Shown: positions 35,834-43,786, counted from the first letter of the stretch. The stretch is 47,166 bases of DNA from Desulfoprunum benzoelyticum (GCF_014201505.1 NZ_JACHEO010000025.1:1-47166); one strand, 5' to 3'. Notes: generated by a model not told the origin, from the sequence alone. A program made the numbers and translations.

Positions 35834-37126
35834 TCACCTCGCATCCAGATAATCGCTGTACCAAAGTCCTCCTAACAGCAAGCCCTCGGCCACCATGTTT
35901 TTGACGATAGCATCGTCGCTTGCTCTACGAATAACCGAATAGCCATCCCAACCCTTTTCCAAAATCCAGACTTCGGCAGGCTCTAAGGCATCAACCAGAT
36001 AGGGCTGGTGAGTCGTGATGAAAACCTGAGATCCGCCCTTGCGACCCGTGGCATGCTCACGGAATTCCTTCGCTAAGGATTCTAGAAGCTTATGGTACAA
36101 CCCGTTTTCCGGTTCTTCGATACATAAAAACGGTGGTGGTGTAGGATCTTCGAGCAACAGGAGATACGCGAATACCTTTAATGTCCCATCAGACATTTGT
36201 TGTGAATAAAATGGGTCTTGAAAACCTTTGTCATTAAACCGCAGCAACAAGCGGCCATCGTTTGTTTTTTCTGTATCAATCTTGTTGATGCCCGGGATTT
36301 TTTCCGCGATCCGGTTCAGGATAGCCTGGAAACGCTTTGGATGTTCCCGCTCCATGAATTGCACAACATTCCCAAGATTGTCTCCATGGATGTTGAGATG
36401 CTTTTGGGGTCCGGCAAGGGGTAGGCTTCTGGCTGCGTCCGGTGTGAAATAGCTGAGGTACCATCCTTCAATGAACTTGCGAAACGCAGAAATCCTCGGA
36501 TGTTGTTTCAATGAACCCAGTGTGGCAATTCCGAGCTTGCGCATGTCCTCAAGTTCGACGACATCGGTTTCCTTGGACTCTTCTTTTGCCTCACCTGATT
36601 TAATGGACTCCATCAAACCGAGCAGATCAAACTCTCCCTGTTCTTCATCGATCTGACGGCCCTCTTGATCGCCTTTCCAAACAACACCTTTTCCACTGTT
36701 CAACACAAGAAACGAGAAGGGCCATCCATGCTTCTGGCCTTTGCGCCTCTGCCTGAGGCGTTCTTTCAACACATAGGGACGACCTGAACTATCAACATCA
36801 ATCGAAATTTCATAGGTAATCGGCCGAGCATTCCCGTCTTCTTTGTAATAGACCTCGAATTCGATTGGCCCTTTTTGGCCTTGCGCCCGGATACGCTCAA
36901 ATCCTCCCCTGCCGCGAGAGTCGCACGCATCTTCTACGCCTGACTTCAAAGCATCTGCAAGGAACCCGAAGGCGTCAAACAGCGTACTCTTGCCAACACC
37001 ATTTTTACCGATCACCGCCGTCATGGGTGTGAGAGGTTCGGCTTGCTGCTGATTCCACAACCGACCAAGCGTTATGTCCTTTAATGCCCTAAAGTTCTTT
37101 ATTCTAAAACCTTCAATCTTGGCCAT
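35834..37126 (-). CDS. AAA family ATPase (OLD/RecF-like, AAA_21 type)
   Basis: 430 residues. MAKIEGFRIKNFRALKDITL is the typical first strand. Walker A is GKNGVGKST (about residues 40-48), the signature-like QQMSDGTLKVFAYLLLLED, Walker B is FLCIEEPENGLY, and the H-loop is VFITTHQPYLVDAL. A long inserted middle segment (about 150-260) is charged. It would act as an ABC-type ATP sensor or switch that controls the effector encoded next, the DUF4276-like protein. Its ATG overlaps the stop of the 98-residue gene (TAATG), and GGGGGAG lies upstream. All three genes form one leftward operon. A defence role is inferred from architecture and from the defence remnants around it. Confidence 0.9.
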   Translation of the reverse strand: MAKIEGFRIKNFRALKDITLGRLWNQQQAEPLTPMTAVIGKNGVGKSTLFDAFGFLADALKSGVEDACDSRGRGGFERIRAQGQKGPIEFEVYYKEDGNARPITYEISIDVDSSGRPYVLKERLRQRRKGQKHGWPFSFLVLNSGKGVVWKGDQEGRQIDEEQGEFDLLGLMESIKSGEAKEESKETDVVELEDMRKLGIATLGSLKQHPRISAFRKFIEGWYLSYFTPDAARSLPLAGPQKHLNIHGDNLGNVVQFMEREHPKRFQAILNRIAEKIPGINKIDTEKTNDGRLLLRFNDKGFQDPFYSQQMSDGTLKVFAYLLLLEDPTPPPFLCIEEPENGLYHKLLESLAKEFREHATGRKGGSQVFITTHQPYLVDALEPAEVWILEKGWDGYSVIRRASDDAIVKNMVAEGLLLGGLWYSDYLDAR

Positions 37127-37422
37127 TATTCTCCCCCCATCTCTCTTCGATAGACCGATCTCGCTTTTTCAAGGAATCGCTCTTTTGAACTGTCGCCGGA
37201 TACAGCGTAATCGTACTCATGCAGCAATTCTTGAAGCCTGTTCAGCTCATCAACCATGATTTTCAGGTATTCGATTGTTTCAGGTGGATGTTGAAACCCA
37301 TAAGGTGTATCTATCGGATTGGAGCTGTCATATTCAACATTATTATACGTGATATCCTGTTCGAGTTGTTCAGCGATGTATCCCAGATAGCTTTCTTGAT
37401 AATCAAAATGTCCGCCACTCAT
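37126..37422 (-). CDS. hypothetical protein with MSGGHFDY N-terminus
   Basis: 98 residues. The start MSGGHFDYQESYLGYIAEQL is typical of a widespread group of small proteins of unknown function found in bacterial accessory regions. It is acidic and probably helical (LKIMVDELNRLQELLHEYDY). GGGAGGGG precedes ATG 37422, and the stop overlaps the AAA ATPase start. It may be a third component or regulator of the ATPase/DUF4276-like module. Function unknown. Confidence 0.8.
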   Translation of the reverse strand: MSGGHFDYQESYLGYIAEQLEQDITYNNVEYDSSNPIDTPYGFQHPPETIEYLKIMVDELNRLQELLHEYDYAVSGDSSKERFLEKARSVYRREMGGE

Positions 37423-37441
37423 TTCAAACCCCTCCCATTCT

Positions 37442-37651
37442 CTACACTGCCTGGTCGTACCACATGAGTAGTTTCGGATTTTCTTTCAGAACGTTGTTGA
37501 GGAACTTGTCGGCCACGGCAACTATGACGGCGTAGTCGCGCTCCTGCCAAGCTTTCTTGAATCCGGCGCGGATAGCATCTTCGCTTTCAATCGACGTGTA
37601 TGCTGCGTATAAGATCATCATGCAGTTTTCGTTGATATTACAGCTTGTCAT
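37442..37651 (-). CDS. short ORF, probably the C-terminal remnant of a larger defence protein
   Basis: 69 codons from ATG 37651 (open to TTG 37681), overlapping the end of the MazG-like gene. The segment RAGFKKAWQERDYAVIVAVA and KENPKLLMWYDQAV looks like the very C-terminus of a large DNA methylase of the kind found in BREX type 3 loci, where a similar ending occurs as far as I recall. The first 15 residues look unrelated. It is therefore more likely a stub left by deletion than a functional small gene. Low certainty on family. Confidence 0.45.
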   Translation of the reverse strand: MTSCNINENCMMILYAAYTSIESEDAIRAGFKKAWQERDYAVIVAVADKFLNNVLKENPKLLMWYDQAV

Positions 37652-37982
37652 ATTTGGTAAAAGTTCCTTTTGCCTTTTCAACTGGGTAGTTAGCTCGATT
37701 TACTTCTATTTTTTTGGCAACAGCGTCTTCAATTGATAGACCAAGATCATGACAAATGTATAAAAGAAGGATAGTTACATCCGCCAATTCCGACTCGATT
37801 TCTGTCTTGTGTTGTATTTTTATAGATTCGATGTCAGAGTCGCGTGCCCAGCGAAAATGGGCGAGCAACTCAGCTGCCTCAACACATAGAGCTGCGCTAA
37901 GATTCCTTATAGAGTGGAACTGTTCCCATTCCCTTTCATGTCTGAATTGAAGCAATAAATTTAACAAATTTTTTGAAATCAA
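37638..37982 (-). CDS. MazG-like nucleotide pyrophosphohydrolase
   Basis: 114 residues from TTG 37982, with GAGGT 7 nt upstream. The helical core has the metal-binding pattern: LCVEAAELLAHFRW, then IESELADVTILLLYICHDLG, giving the ExxE...ExxD arrangement of all-alpha NTP pyrophosphatases. YPVEKAKGTFTKYDKL is a typical ending. It hydrolyses non-canonical or excess nucleoside triphosphates; such enzymes recur in phages and defence islands. It lies 9 nt downstream of the HNH gene stop, in the same operon. Whether it is defensive or housekeeping cannot be told from sequence. Confidence 0.85.
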   Translation of the reverse strand: MISKNLLNLLLQFRHEREWEQFHSIRNLSAALCVEAAELLAHFRWARDSDIESIKIQHKTEIESELADVTILLLYICHDLGLSIEDAVAKKIEVNRANYPVEKAKGTFTKYDKL

Positions 37983-37991
37983 ATGAGTACC

Positions 37992-38927
37992 TCATGCTTG
38001 GAATCGATTTTTGAAATGCCAGTCTAACAGGTCGGGATCAGGTCGCATAGACGGAGTGGCAGGTACGACCGACAAAGGTTTATGGTCGAGACGATAGTAA
38101 ATCTTTCCATTGAACCATTCTTCTCGAATACGAGGACTGATGCGTATTTCGAGATCAGAGGTGACGCTGACCAGGCCTACGTCAAATAGTCGGTGGAAGT
38201 CGGCTCGAAGCAAGAGACCATTGCGCACATCATGCTCACCTGTGCCTGAATAAGGAACAATATGCGCTGCCTCTAATGTCACCAAGGTCTTCTCTCCGGT
38301 GATTGCACAACGCCGCTGATAAGCCTCTGTCACCAAAAGGCGGAATGACGATTGCCCAATTCGGGGTCTAACGGTAACAGGTGCGCCATACTTCACTTTA
38401 AGTTCTGTTGTAATCTCGGCCCCAATTACATCAGACTCTATAAAATCAAGCGGTGTTGATATTCGAAGTTGAATATCATTCCAGATTTTGTTACCTGCGG
38501 GCTCGGTAGTCTCATACATCTTGCCTCGTACTATAGATGGCGCCCAACCAGGTGGCTCTGCGAGCCATTCATCCTTCGTCAAGAAAAATGGATTTGCCAA
38601 TACTGTGCACCCAATCTCGCCATCATTACGATTGTTTGCTGTTAAAGGACTTATAAGATTACGAAGTTCAGCAAGCGAGCTACAACCATTTTTAGGGCCG
38701 AATATTTCCCACGCTAGGCTCAGTGGTAATTTGCTGTAGGTAACGAAATAACCTCCACCAGCAATATGGTTATGCGGTCGTCTTAGCTTAAATAAAAACG
38801 GAAGACCAATCGGTGCGTTTGAAAATGGAGGTGTCGCACTTGGCTGCCAGAAATTTACCTCTTCTGGCTGCAATTCAGAAAGAAATTTGAACCACTGATT
38901 ATCAGTAACGCCTACCCAAAATTTCAT
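37992..38927 (-). CDS. HNH endonuclease domain protein (HNH_2 type)
   Basis: 311 residues. The C-terminal half carries an HNH_2-like nuclease: YQRRCAITGEKTLVTLEAAH, IVPYSGTGEHDVRNGLLLRA and DFHRLFDVG. The conserved H in AAHI, the Asn in RNGL and the H in DFHRLFD are the expected catalytic and metal residues. The N-terminal half (FWVGVTDNQWFKFL, then GLPFLFKLRRPHNHIAGGGY) resembles a sensory or DNA-recognition domain often found ahead of HNH_2 nucleases. It is AT-richer than the AlbA-type gene upstream. ATG 38927 follows GAGAG. A modification-dependent or stand-alone restriction role is inferred. Confidence 0.88.
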   Translation of the reverse strand: MKFWVGVTDNQWFKFLSELQPEEVNFWQPSATPPFSNAPIGLPFLFKLRRPHNHIAGGGYFVTYSKLPLSLAWEIFGPKNGCSSLAELRNLISPLTANNRNDGEIGCTVLANPFFLTKDEWLAEPPGWAPSIVRGKMYETTEPAGNKIWNDIQLRISTPLDFIESDVIGAEITTELKVKYGAPVTVRPRIGQSSFRLLVTEAYQRRCAITGEKTLVTLEAAHIVPYSGTGEHDVRNGLLLRADFHRLFDVGLVSVTSDLEIRISPRIREEWFNGKIYYRLDHKPLSVVPATPSMRPDPDLLDWHFKNRFQA

Positions 38928-38997
38928 TTATATCTCTCATTAAAATAATGATAGCATTTTATCTCACTACTCAAAACTAAATCATACGCACCCTATT

Positions 38998-39288
38998 CTA
39001 TTGATTTGGGATAGTAGTGTAAGACGGCGGATCGCTCAGATTAGGAATGCCCTTATCGTTGCCGATGGGAAAGCCTTCGATCTTGCGGAACTCCGGGTCC
39101 TGCAGCTTCCTGCGCAGTTCCTCGGTAAAGTGGGCGCGGCGGGCCTCGTCGTTGTCAAAGGTCATGCCTAAACAGGTCACGGGTCCCGAGTCGCGGATCG
39201 CGGGTTCTTCCATCTCGAATAGAGTCCGTTGCTGTCCGTATTTATCCCTTATAAGTAACTCCGATTCTTTGTGTTTCTTTTGACTCAT
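38998..39288 (-). pseudogene. N-terminal stub of a DNA methyltransferase (PglX-type)
   Basis: 96 codons, starting with ATG that overlaps the AlbA-type gene's stop (ATGA). The run FDNDEARRAHFTEELRRKLQ, DPEFRKIEGFPIGNDKGIPN and LSDPPSYTTIPNQ resembles the beginning of large adenine methylases of BREX type 3, where the catalytic motif reads SDPPYYTACPNP. Here the motif is damaged (DPPS) and a stop follows at once, so nothing of the methylase domain remains. It keeps its translational coupling to the preceding gene. Identification is from the DPP context and N-terminal pattern; a database search would settle it. Confidence 0.6.
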
Positions 39289-40805
39289 GACTCGCGACCC
39301 GTGACAATTTTACGTCCTTTTTCTGTGATTCGATATTTTTGCAGGCGGCTATTGGGTTTATCGGGGATGGTCATTTCGATGGCGCGATTCGTCAAAAGCG
39401 TTCTCATGACCTTATTGAGTTGCCCGGACACACCCTTCTGCCCAAGTGTCGTAGAAATAGCAGCTTTCCCGATGTGGCCAGCCATAAGCAGACGCAATAC
39501 ACGTTTGTCCAACGACTCTGGCTGTGACTCTGGCTGTGACTCTGGCTGTGACTCTGGCTGTGCCTCGACTCGGGGCGTGACTTGTTCGTTCGGGATAATT
39601 CTGGTGGTCTTGGCCGGGTTCGCCCCGAATTCCGGGACGCTGATGATCATGCGGAAACTGTCGCCTTCGATGAACTGGGGATCGGCGCCGCCGTATTTTT
39701 TGCCGTACAGCATCATCTTGCGCATGCCGGAACCGAGTTCGTCCGCACGGTCGATTTCACGAAAGAAGGCGCTGAGGATGGGGTTTTTCTGATAAGGGAT
39801 CATCGTCTCCGGATTGAGCAGACCAAAGCCGTGGGGCCGACTGGGATTATCCGTAAAAACTCGACCATATTCGATAATCAGGCGGGAGGTAGCGCCACTG
39901 GCGTATTCCCGATGAATGAGCATGTTGGATGCAACTTCACGAAAGATGTGATCCCGCAGACTGCGGCGCTCAATGCCTTCGAGGTAGAAGGGGTCGGGCA
40001 GGTGCTTTTGCACGAAGGCCAGAATACGGTCGTAGCTGTCGATAAGGTTGGTGATCACGAGATCGCGGTCGTCATAGCGATCGACATCCACTTTGCGCAG
40101 GAGGAGGTCGGTTCGGTGGGCGGGGCAAACCTGCCGGATCTGCGTATCATGACCAAAGAGCATGACACCCGCGAGGGTGATACCGGTTTTGCCGGATTCG
40201 GGATCGGTCTGCACCAGTTGAGCGCTCTGGAGCAAGGTTCCATCGTCCATGTCCGCCCAAGGGTGGTTCTTCCGGTTGATGCGCACATGGCGGCGACAGC
40301 GGTCAATCAGATCTGCGCGGAGGTCTTCAGGCTGAATCCAGCGATAAACGCGGTTTTCGCTGTAGGTGGCCTGCTTGCGTTGATACAACCGAGCCACCTG
40401 CACGGTGTGGTCGGTGATATCCAGGTCGCCATCCTCGTTGCGATCATAGATGCGTCCATTACAGCGGTGAACCTGGGAACTTTCAGGCACATAGATGTGA
40501 AGCAGTCTTTTCCCTTCCAGCTCAGCCTCATCAATGGACAAATACGTGGGTGGTGTCAGTTTCTGGGGATTGTTAATGGCGGTGACGAAATCCTTACACA
40601 CCTGTTCGAGGGCATCCGGATCGATTCCCTGAACCGAGCCGTCATCCTTGACGCCTAGAAGAATCGTTCCCCCGTGGCGGTTCAGGAGAGCACAAACGGT
40701 TTCATAGACGGATTTCGGCAACTGATCACGGCATGCTTTGAATTCGAAATCGATGCCTTCGCCTTTGGCAATCAGCGCCTTCAACTGGTGTTCGCTGGTG
40801 TTCAT
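39285..40805 (-). CDS. AlbA_2/Schlafen-type ATP-binding protein with winged-helix C-terminus
   Basis: 506 residues. The N-terminal AlbA_2 domain (about 1-130) shows GEGIDFEFKACRDQLPKSVY and NRHGGTILLGVKDDGSVQGID. The middle region (about 200-400) resembles the RecG-like/HATPase_c_4 part: FREVASNMLIHREYASGATS, GLLNPETMIPYQKNP and FREIDRADELGSGMRKM. A linker of four QPES repeats follows (encoded at 39514-39561), then a winged helix (about 435-500). Such proteins often occur in defence islands, including BREX loci, and may regulate or sense nucleic acid. The upstream ribosome site is AAGGG. The GC level is higher than in the HNH and ATPase genes. Exact function unknown. Confidence 0.88.
   Translation of the reverse strand: MNTSEHQLKALIAKGEGIDFEFKACRDQLPKSVYETVCALLNRHGGTILLGVKDDGSVQGIDPDALEQVCKDFVTAINNPQKLTPPTYLSIDEAELEGKRLLHIYVPESSQVHRCNGRIYDRNEDGDLDITDHTVQVARLYQRKQATYSENRVYRWIQPEDLRADLIDRCRRHVRINRKNHPWADMDDGTLLQSAQLVQTDPESGKTGITLAGVMLFGHDTQIRQVCPAHRTDLLLRKVDVDRYDDRDLVITNLIDSYDRILAFVQKHLPDPFYLEGIERRSLRDHIFREVASNMLIHREYASGATSRLIIEYGRVFTDNPSRPHGFGLLNPETMIPYQKNPILSAFFREIDRADELGSGMRKMMLYGKKYGGADPQFIEGDSFRMIISVPEFGANPAKTTRIIPNEQVTPRVEAQPESQPESQPESQPESLDKRVLRLLMAGHIGKAAISTTLGQKGVSGQLNKVMRTLLTNRAIEMTIPDKPNSRLQKYRITEKGRKIVTGRES
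39514..39561. repeat. 12-bp tandem repeat, four copies, inside the AlbA-type gene
   Basis: GACTCTGGCTGT repeats four times exactly, encoding QPES units on the minus strand between the ATP-binding core and the winged helix. Copy number is likely to vary between strains by slippage without changing the reading frame. Confidence 0.95.
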
Positions 40806-40936
40806 TCGTAGTTCACCCTTCCATAACGATCCGTATCTTGGCCGGTTGGCGACAATTACCTCGGCCGGTTTTCAAGCATTCGATCCAACTCGTCGTTAAA
40901 TGCATTCAGCAGCACTGCCGCATTGCTTGCCCCTAA

Positions 40937-41131
40937 TCACTCGCCCCTCGCCTCTGTTTCGCCTGGCCGATAGCCACAATGCGGGCAGATGGGCGTGGTG
41001 TCGAGGTGCTTCTCGGTCAGGGCAAAACAGTTCTTCAACCCCGCCACACCCATCACCAGCACCAGGCGGTGGTACAGACCTTCGGCTGCCTGGAGGGATC
41101 GTTTTATCTTGTCGTGAATCGGCTCGGCCAT
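40937..41131 (-). pseudogene. chimeric stub: BrxF-like N-terminus joined to a zinc-ribbon-like C-terminus
   Basis: 64 codons from ATG 41131, which has a good AAGGAG site. Residues 1-30 ([18 protein letters not shown], then [13 protein letters not shown]) look like BrxF of BREX type 3, stopping exactly where the P-loop GSGKT should follow. Residues 31-55 ([20 protein letters not shown] with CGYRP) look like the end of a different, large BREX-associated ATPase. The join suggests an internal deletion that fused the start of one gene to the end of another. A short Cys pair (CPHC) survives. It is probably non-functional. Family calls are from memory. The gap 40806-40936 has no other recognised feature. 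Confidence 0.5.
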
Positions 41132-41140
41132 GGTCGCTCC

Positions 41141-41344
41141 TTATTGCTCGGTGTCCGGCTTATCGGATTTGTCAGCCGCACCGCCGGAGCGGACCCATTC
41201 GTCCACTTCGTCTTGTTTGAACATCCAGCGACGGCCGACGCGATGACCGGGCATAGACCGTTGTTCGATCCACTTGTAGACCGTCTCGTTGCTTACATTC
41301 AAATATTTGCACATGTCATCGACCGTCAGCCATCTGTCGTCCAT
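41141..41344 (-). CDS. excisionase-type helix-turn-helix protein (HTH_17)
   Basis: 67 residues from ATG 41344 (the frame is open to 41425 but family similarity begins here). The domain covers about residues 4-50: RWLTVDDMCKYLNVSNETVY and KWIEQRSMPGHRVGRRWMFK, typical of MerR-like excisionase DNA-binding proteins. It is the first gene of the leftward defence operon, 9 nt before the BrxF-like stub. Short HTH genes of this kind often head BREX type 3 loci and may control them. Intact and probably functional. Confidence 0.88.
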   Translation of the reverse strand: MDDRWLTVDDMCKYLNVSNETVYKWIEQRSMPGHRVGRRWMFKQDEVDEWVRSGGAADKSDKPDTEQ

Positions 41345-41608
41345 AGCCTTCATCCCTTGTTCATCATGTTTTCGGTAACAGCCCGAAGGTCTCCAGGAAA
41401 CCCTGGATTCCGGACAAAGCCGCACATCAACTGCTATACATTACATTGACGGTTTGGCAAAACCAAGCGTTTGTGCCGATTAGTGCCGACTTTTCCAAAA
41501 AAAGACATGATTGTCGTTCGTGATACGATCGCTGCGCTGAGGCGCACACATGGTGCAAGTTTATACCTGGTTGGTGTCGATGCTCTTGCCGAGGGATGAG
41601 TTCAGGGA

Positions 41609-41645
41609 TGTAGCAAACAGCCTACAGTGTATAAAAATCCCTACA
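41609..41645. promoter_or_regulatory. two adjacent activator sites upstream of the gct promoter
   Basis: TGTAG CAAACAGC CTACA (41609-41626) is a perfect TGTAG-N8-CTACA site. TGTAT AAAAATCC CTACA (41628-41645) is a second one with a single mismatch, starting 19 nt later. They lie about 160-200 nt upstream of the -24 element, a normal enhancer distance for a sigma-54 activator. Confidence 0.8.
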
Positions 41646-41709
41646 CTATCCATGAAATTCAGTGGAACAAGTCGTTTGCCGGTCGCTTGACCCCCACTCA
41701 TCCCGTTAA

Positions 41710-41727
41710 TGTAGCATTCTCCCTACA
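41710..41727. promoter_or_regulatory. proximal activator site upstream of the gct promoter
   Basis: TGTAG CATTCTCC CTACA is a perfect copy of the palindrome, 80 nt upstream of the -24 element. Together with the sites at 41609 and 41628 it makes a three-site enhancer. The rest of the 41345-41879 gap shows only AT-rich sequence before the promoter. Confidence 0.82.
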
Positions 41728-41806
41728 TTTCACCCTCACCATCCATTGTCGCCCTGATACCTTATTAATGACGTAATTACAACAATATAAAAATAACATA
41801 AATTAT

Positions 41807-41822
41807 TGGCACATCTATTGCT
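41807..41822 (+). promoter_or_regulatory. sigma-54 (-24/-12) promoter of the gct operon
   Basis: TGGCACATCTATTGCT matches the sigma-54 consensus at every invariant position (TGGCAC-N5-TTGCT). Transcription would start near 41834, about 46 nt before the gctA ATG. An AT-rich stretch upstream (41770-41805) could aid DNA bending between it and the activator sites. Confidence 0.9.
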
Positions 41823-41879
41823 ATTAACCCTGTATCTGTAGGCCGATAAGCACGCTGCATCCAACAGGGAACGGGATAG

Positions 41880-42857
41880 ATGAATTCCAGCCACGATAAA
41901 GTCATGACACTCGAGGAGGCAATCGCCAGATTTGTCACCGACGGGTGTCATATTTCGATCGGTGGCTTTACCGTCAATCGCAATCCGATGGCTGCAGTCT
42001 ACGAGATCATTCGCCAGGGGAGAAAGAACCTCCATTGCTATGCCCACTCGAACGGCACCGGTGTCGATGAACTGATCGGCGGGGGCTGCATTTCCCGGCT
42101 CGAGATCGCCTACGGCGGCAACGGCAAGGCGGCGCCGACCTGCATCCGCTTCAAACTGGCGGTCCAGCGGGGACAACTCCTGGTCGAGGATTACACCAAC
42201 TACCAGATGGCGCTGCGCTTTCTTGCCGGCGCCATGGGGGTGCCGTTCCTTCCGACCTTATCGGGGTTGGGCACCGACATCGTCGCCAAGTGGGGCTTTT
42301 CTCCGGAGATGCGGGCCAACCACCCGGAATTGCCGGACAAGAAGCTGGAGATCATCGACAACCCCTTCGGCGCCTGGGGCGACGCGGCCAGGGTCGTTGT
42401 GGTCCCGGCGATCAATCCCGATGTCACGATCATCCATGTCCAGCAGGCCGACCGCAACGGCACCTGCCGGATCGAGGGGTTGAATTTCGCCGATATCGAC
42501 CAGGTCAAGGCCGCGAAAAGCGTCATCGTCACCTGCGAAGAGATCGTCGAGGTCCATCAATTACGGGAAAAACCCGAGTACAATTCGATCCCCTTCATCC
42601 ATGTCGATGCCGTCGTCCATGTGCCGTTCGGCGCCTATCCGACCGCATGCCACAATTTTTACGATTATGACCCCGTCTATTTGAAGCATGTCAGCCATTT
42701 CGCCAAGGATGAGAAACTGTACGCCGAATACCTGGCCAAGTTCGTCCATGGCGTCAAAGACCATCAGGGGCTCCTGAATCTTGTGGGCAAAGGGCAACTG
42801 GACACCATCTCGGCCGACAAGACGACGGGCTATGCGATCGGCCTGGACCGGCGCTGA
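41880..42857 (+). CDS. gctA: glutaconate/glutarate CoA-transferase, subunit A
   Basis: 325 residues, the length of GctA of class I CoA-transferases. It shows DGCHISIGGFTVNRNPMAAV, AYGGNGKAAPTCIRFK, NPFGAWGDAARVVVVPAINP and HVQQADRNGTCRIEG, all matching the family. With GctB it moves CoA from acetyl-CoA or another donor onto glutaconate, glutarate or a related acid. It is the first gene behind the sigma-54 promoter and is followed by gctB after 23 nt. The high GC content contrasts with the defence genes upstream. Downstream genes (glutaryl-CoA dehydrogenase, glutaconyl-CoA decarboxylase) support a C5-dicarboxylate substrate. Confidence 0.93.
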   Translation: MNSSHDKVMTLEEAIARFVTDGCHISIGGFTVNRNPMAAVYEIIRQGRKNLHCYAHSNGTGVDELIGGGCISRLEIAYGGNGKAAPTCIRFKLAVQRGQLLVEDYTNYQMALRFLAGAMGVPFLPTLSGLGTDIVAKWGFSPEMRANHPELPDKKLEIIDNPFGAWGDAARVVVVPAINPDVTIIHVQQADRNGTCRIEGLNFADIDQVKAAKSVIVTCEEIVEVHQLREKPEYNSIPFIHVDAVVHVPFGAYPTACHNFYDYDPVYLKHVSHFAKDEKLYAEYLAKFVHGVKDHQGLLNLVGKGQLDTISADKTTGYAIGLDRR

Positions 42858-42880
42858 GTTGCCCCGGGAGCGATGACGTG

Positions 42881-43642
42881 ATGGAATATACCTTGAAAGA
42901 AATGATGACGATCATGGCCGCCCGCGAGATAGACAACGGCGATATCGTCTTCTGCGGCACCGGTCTTCCGATCATGACGGCGATGGCCGCCAAGTGCATC
43001 AATGCCCCGGAGAGCATCATCTTTTTTGAAACCGGGGCGATCGACCCGAAGCTCGAAGAAATTCCGATGGCGGTCGCCGATCCTCGGGTCATGTACGGGG
43101 CGGCCTCCAACAGCGGGCTGCTGGAGGCCTTCGCCACGATGCAGAACCGCAAGACCGGCCGTCGGGTCATCGGCATTCTGGGGGCGGCGCAGGTCGACAG
43201 GTACGGCAACCTCAACTCGACCTGCATCGGCGAGTATGCGCAGCCGGAGACCCGTTTTCCCGGCAGCGGCGGCGCCTGCGATGTCGCCTCGTTTGTCCCC
43301 CGGTTTCTCGTGTTCATGTACCACGAAAAACGCAAGTTCCCGCTCAAGCTGGATTACCTGACCAGCCCCGGCTACCTCGACGGACCGGGGGCCAGGGAGC
43401 GGGAAGGGCTGATGCCGGGCGGGCCGACGGCGGTCGTCACCAATCTCGGAGTCATGCATTTCGATGACGACAGCAAGGAGATGTACCTGGCCTGCTACTA
43501 CCCCGGCGTGACCCCCGGGGAGATTCTCGACAACATGGAATTTTCGGTCGACGTCTCGAGGGCGGTGGAGGCGATGCCGCCGACGGAGGTTGAACTGACG
43601 ATTCTGCGGGACAGGGTCGATCCCCACAAACTCGTTTTATAG
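42881..43642 (+). CDS. gctB: glutaconate/glutarate CoA-transferase, subunit B
   Basis: 253 residues. The active-site Glu is Glu50 in SIIFFETGAIDPKLEE, equivalent to the Glu that forms the enzyme-CoA thioester in GctB. Further signatures are GAAQVDRYGNLNST, PGSGGACDVASFV and PTAVVTNLGVMHFD. The start is ATG 42881 (GTG 42878 is equally open), with GGGAG 10 nt upstream. It forms the heteromer with GctA that activates the acid without using ATP. After it comes a 144-nt gap containing a GTAGC-ACAG-GCTAC hairpin but no other feature, then the glutaryl-CoA dehydrogenase. Confidence 0.93.
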   Translation: MEYTLKEMMTIMAAREIDNGDIVFCGTGLPIMTAMAAKCINAPESIIFFETGAIDPKLEEIPMAVADPRVMYGAASNSGLLEAFATMQNRKTGRRVIGILGAAQVDRYGNLNSTCIGEYAQPETRFPGSGGACDVASFVPRFLVFMYHEKRKFPLKLDYLTSPGYLDGPGAREREGLMPGGPTAVVTNLGVMHFDDDSKEMYLACYYPGVTPGEILDNMEFSVDVSRAVEAMPPTEVELTILRDRVDPHKLVL

Positions 43643-43786
43643 TGATGAAAGCCACGCCGCGGTGGTGATGGAGGCAGGGAGCGGTTCAGGAAGACTGCAG
43701 CGGGAAAATATGCTCTGCAAGGTAGCACAGGCTACAAAAAGCTGGAAATAACAAACAAAAATCATACTGAACAAAAGGAGAACACC

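Noticed and set aside
39514..39561. Tandem repeat as a CRISPR array
   Set aside because: Units are 12 bp with no spacers and lie in frame inside a coding region.
39582..40658. A 358-codon open frame on the plus strand
   Set aside because: Antisense to the AlbA_2-type gene; no recognisable domain.
43722..43735. GTAGC-ACAG-GCTAC as another activator site before the glutaryl-CoA dehydrogenase
   Set aside because: The arms look similar but the TAG/CTA spacing is two bases shorter than in the TGTAG-N8-CTACA sites, and no -24/-12 element lies downstream.
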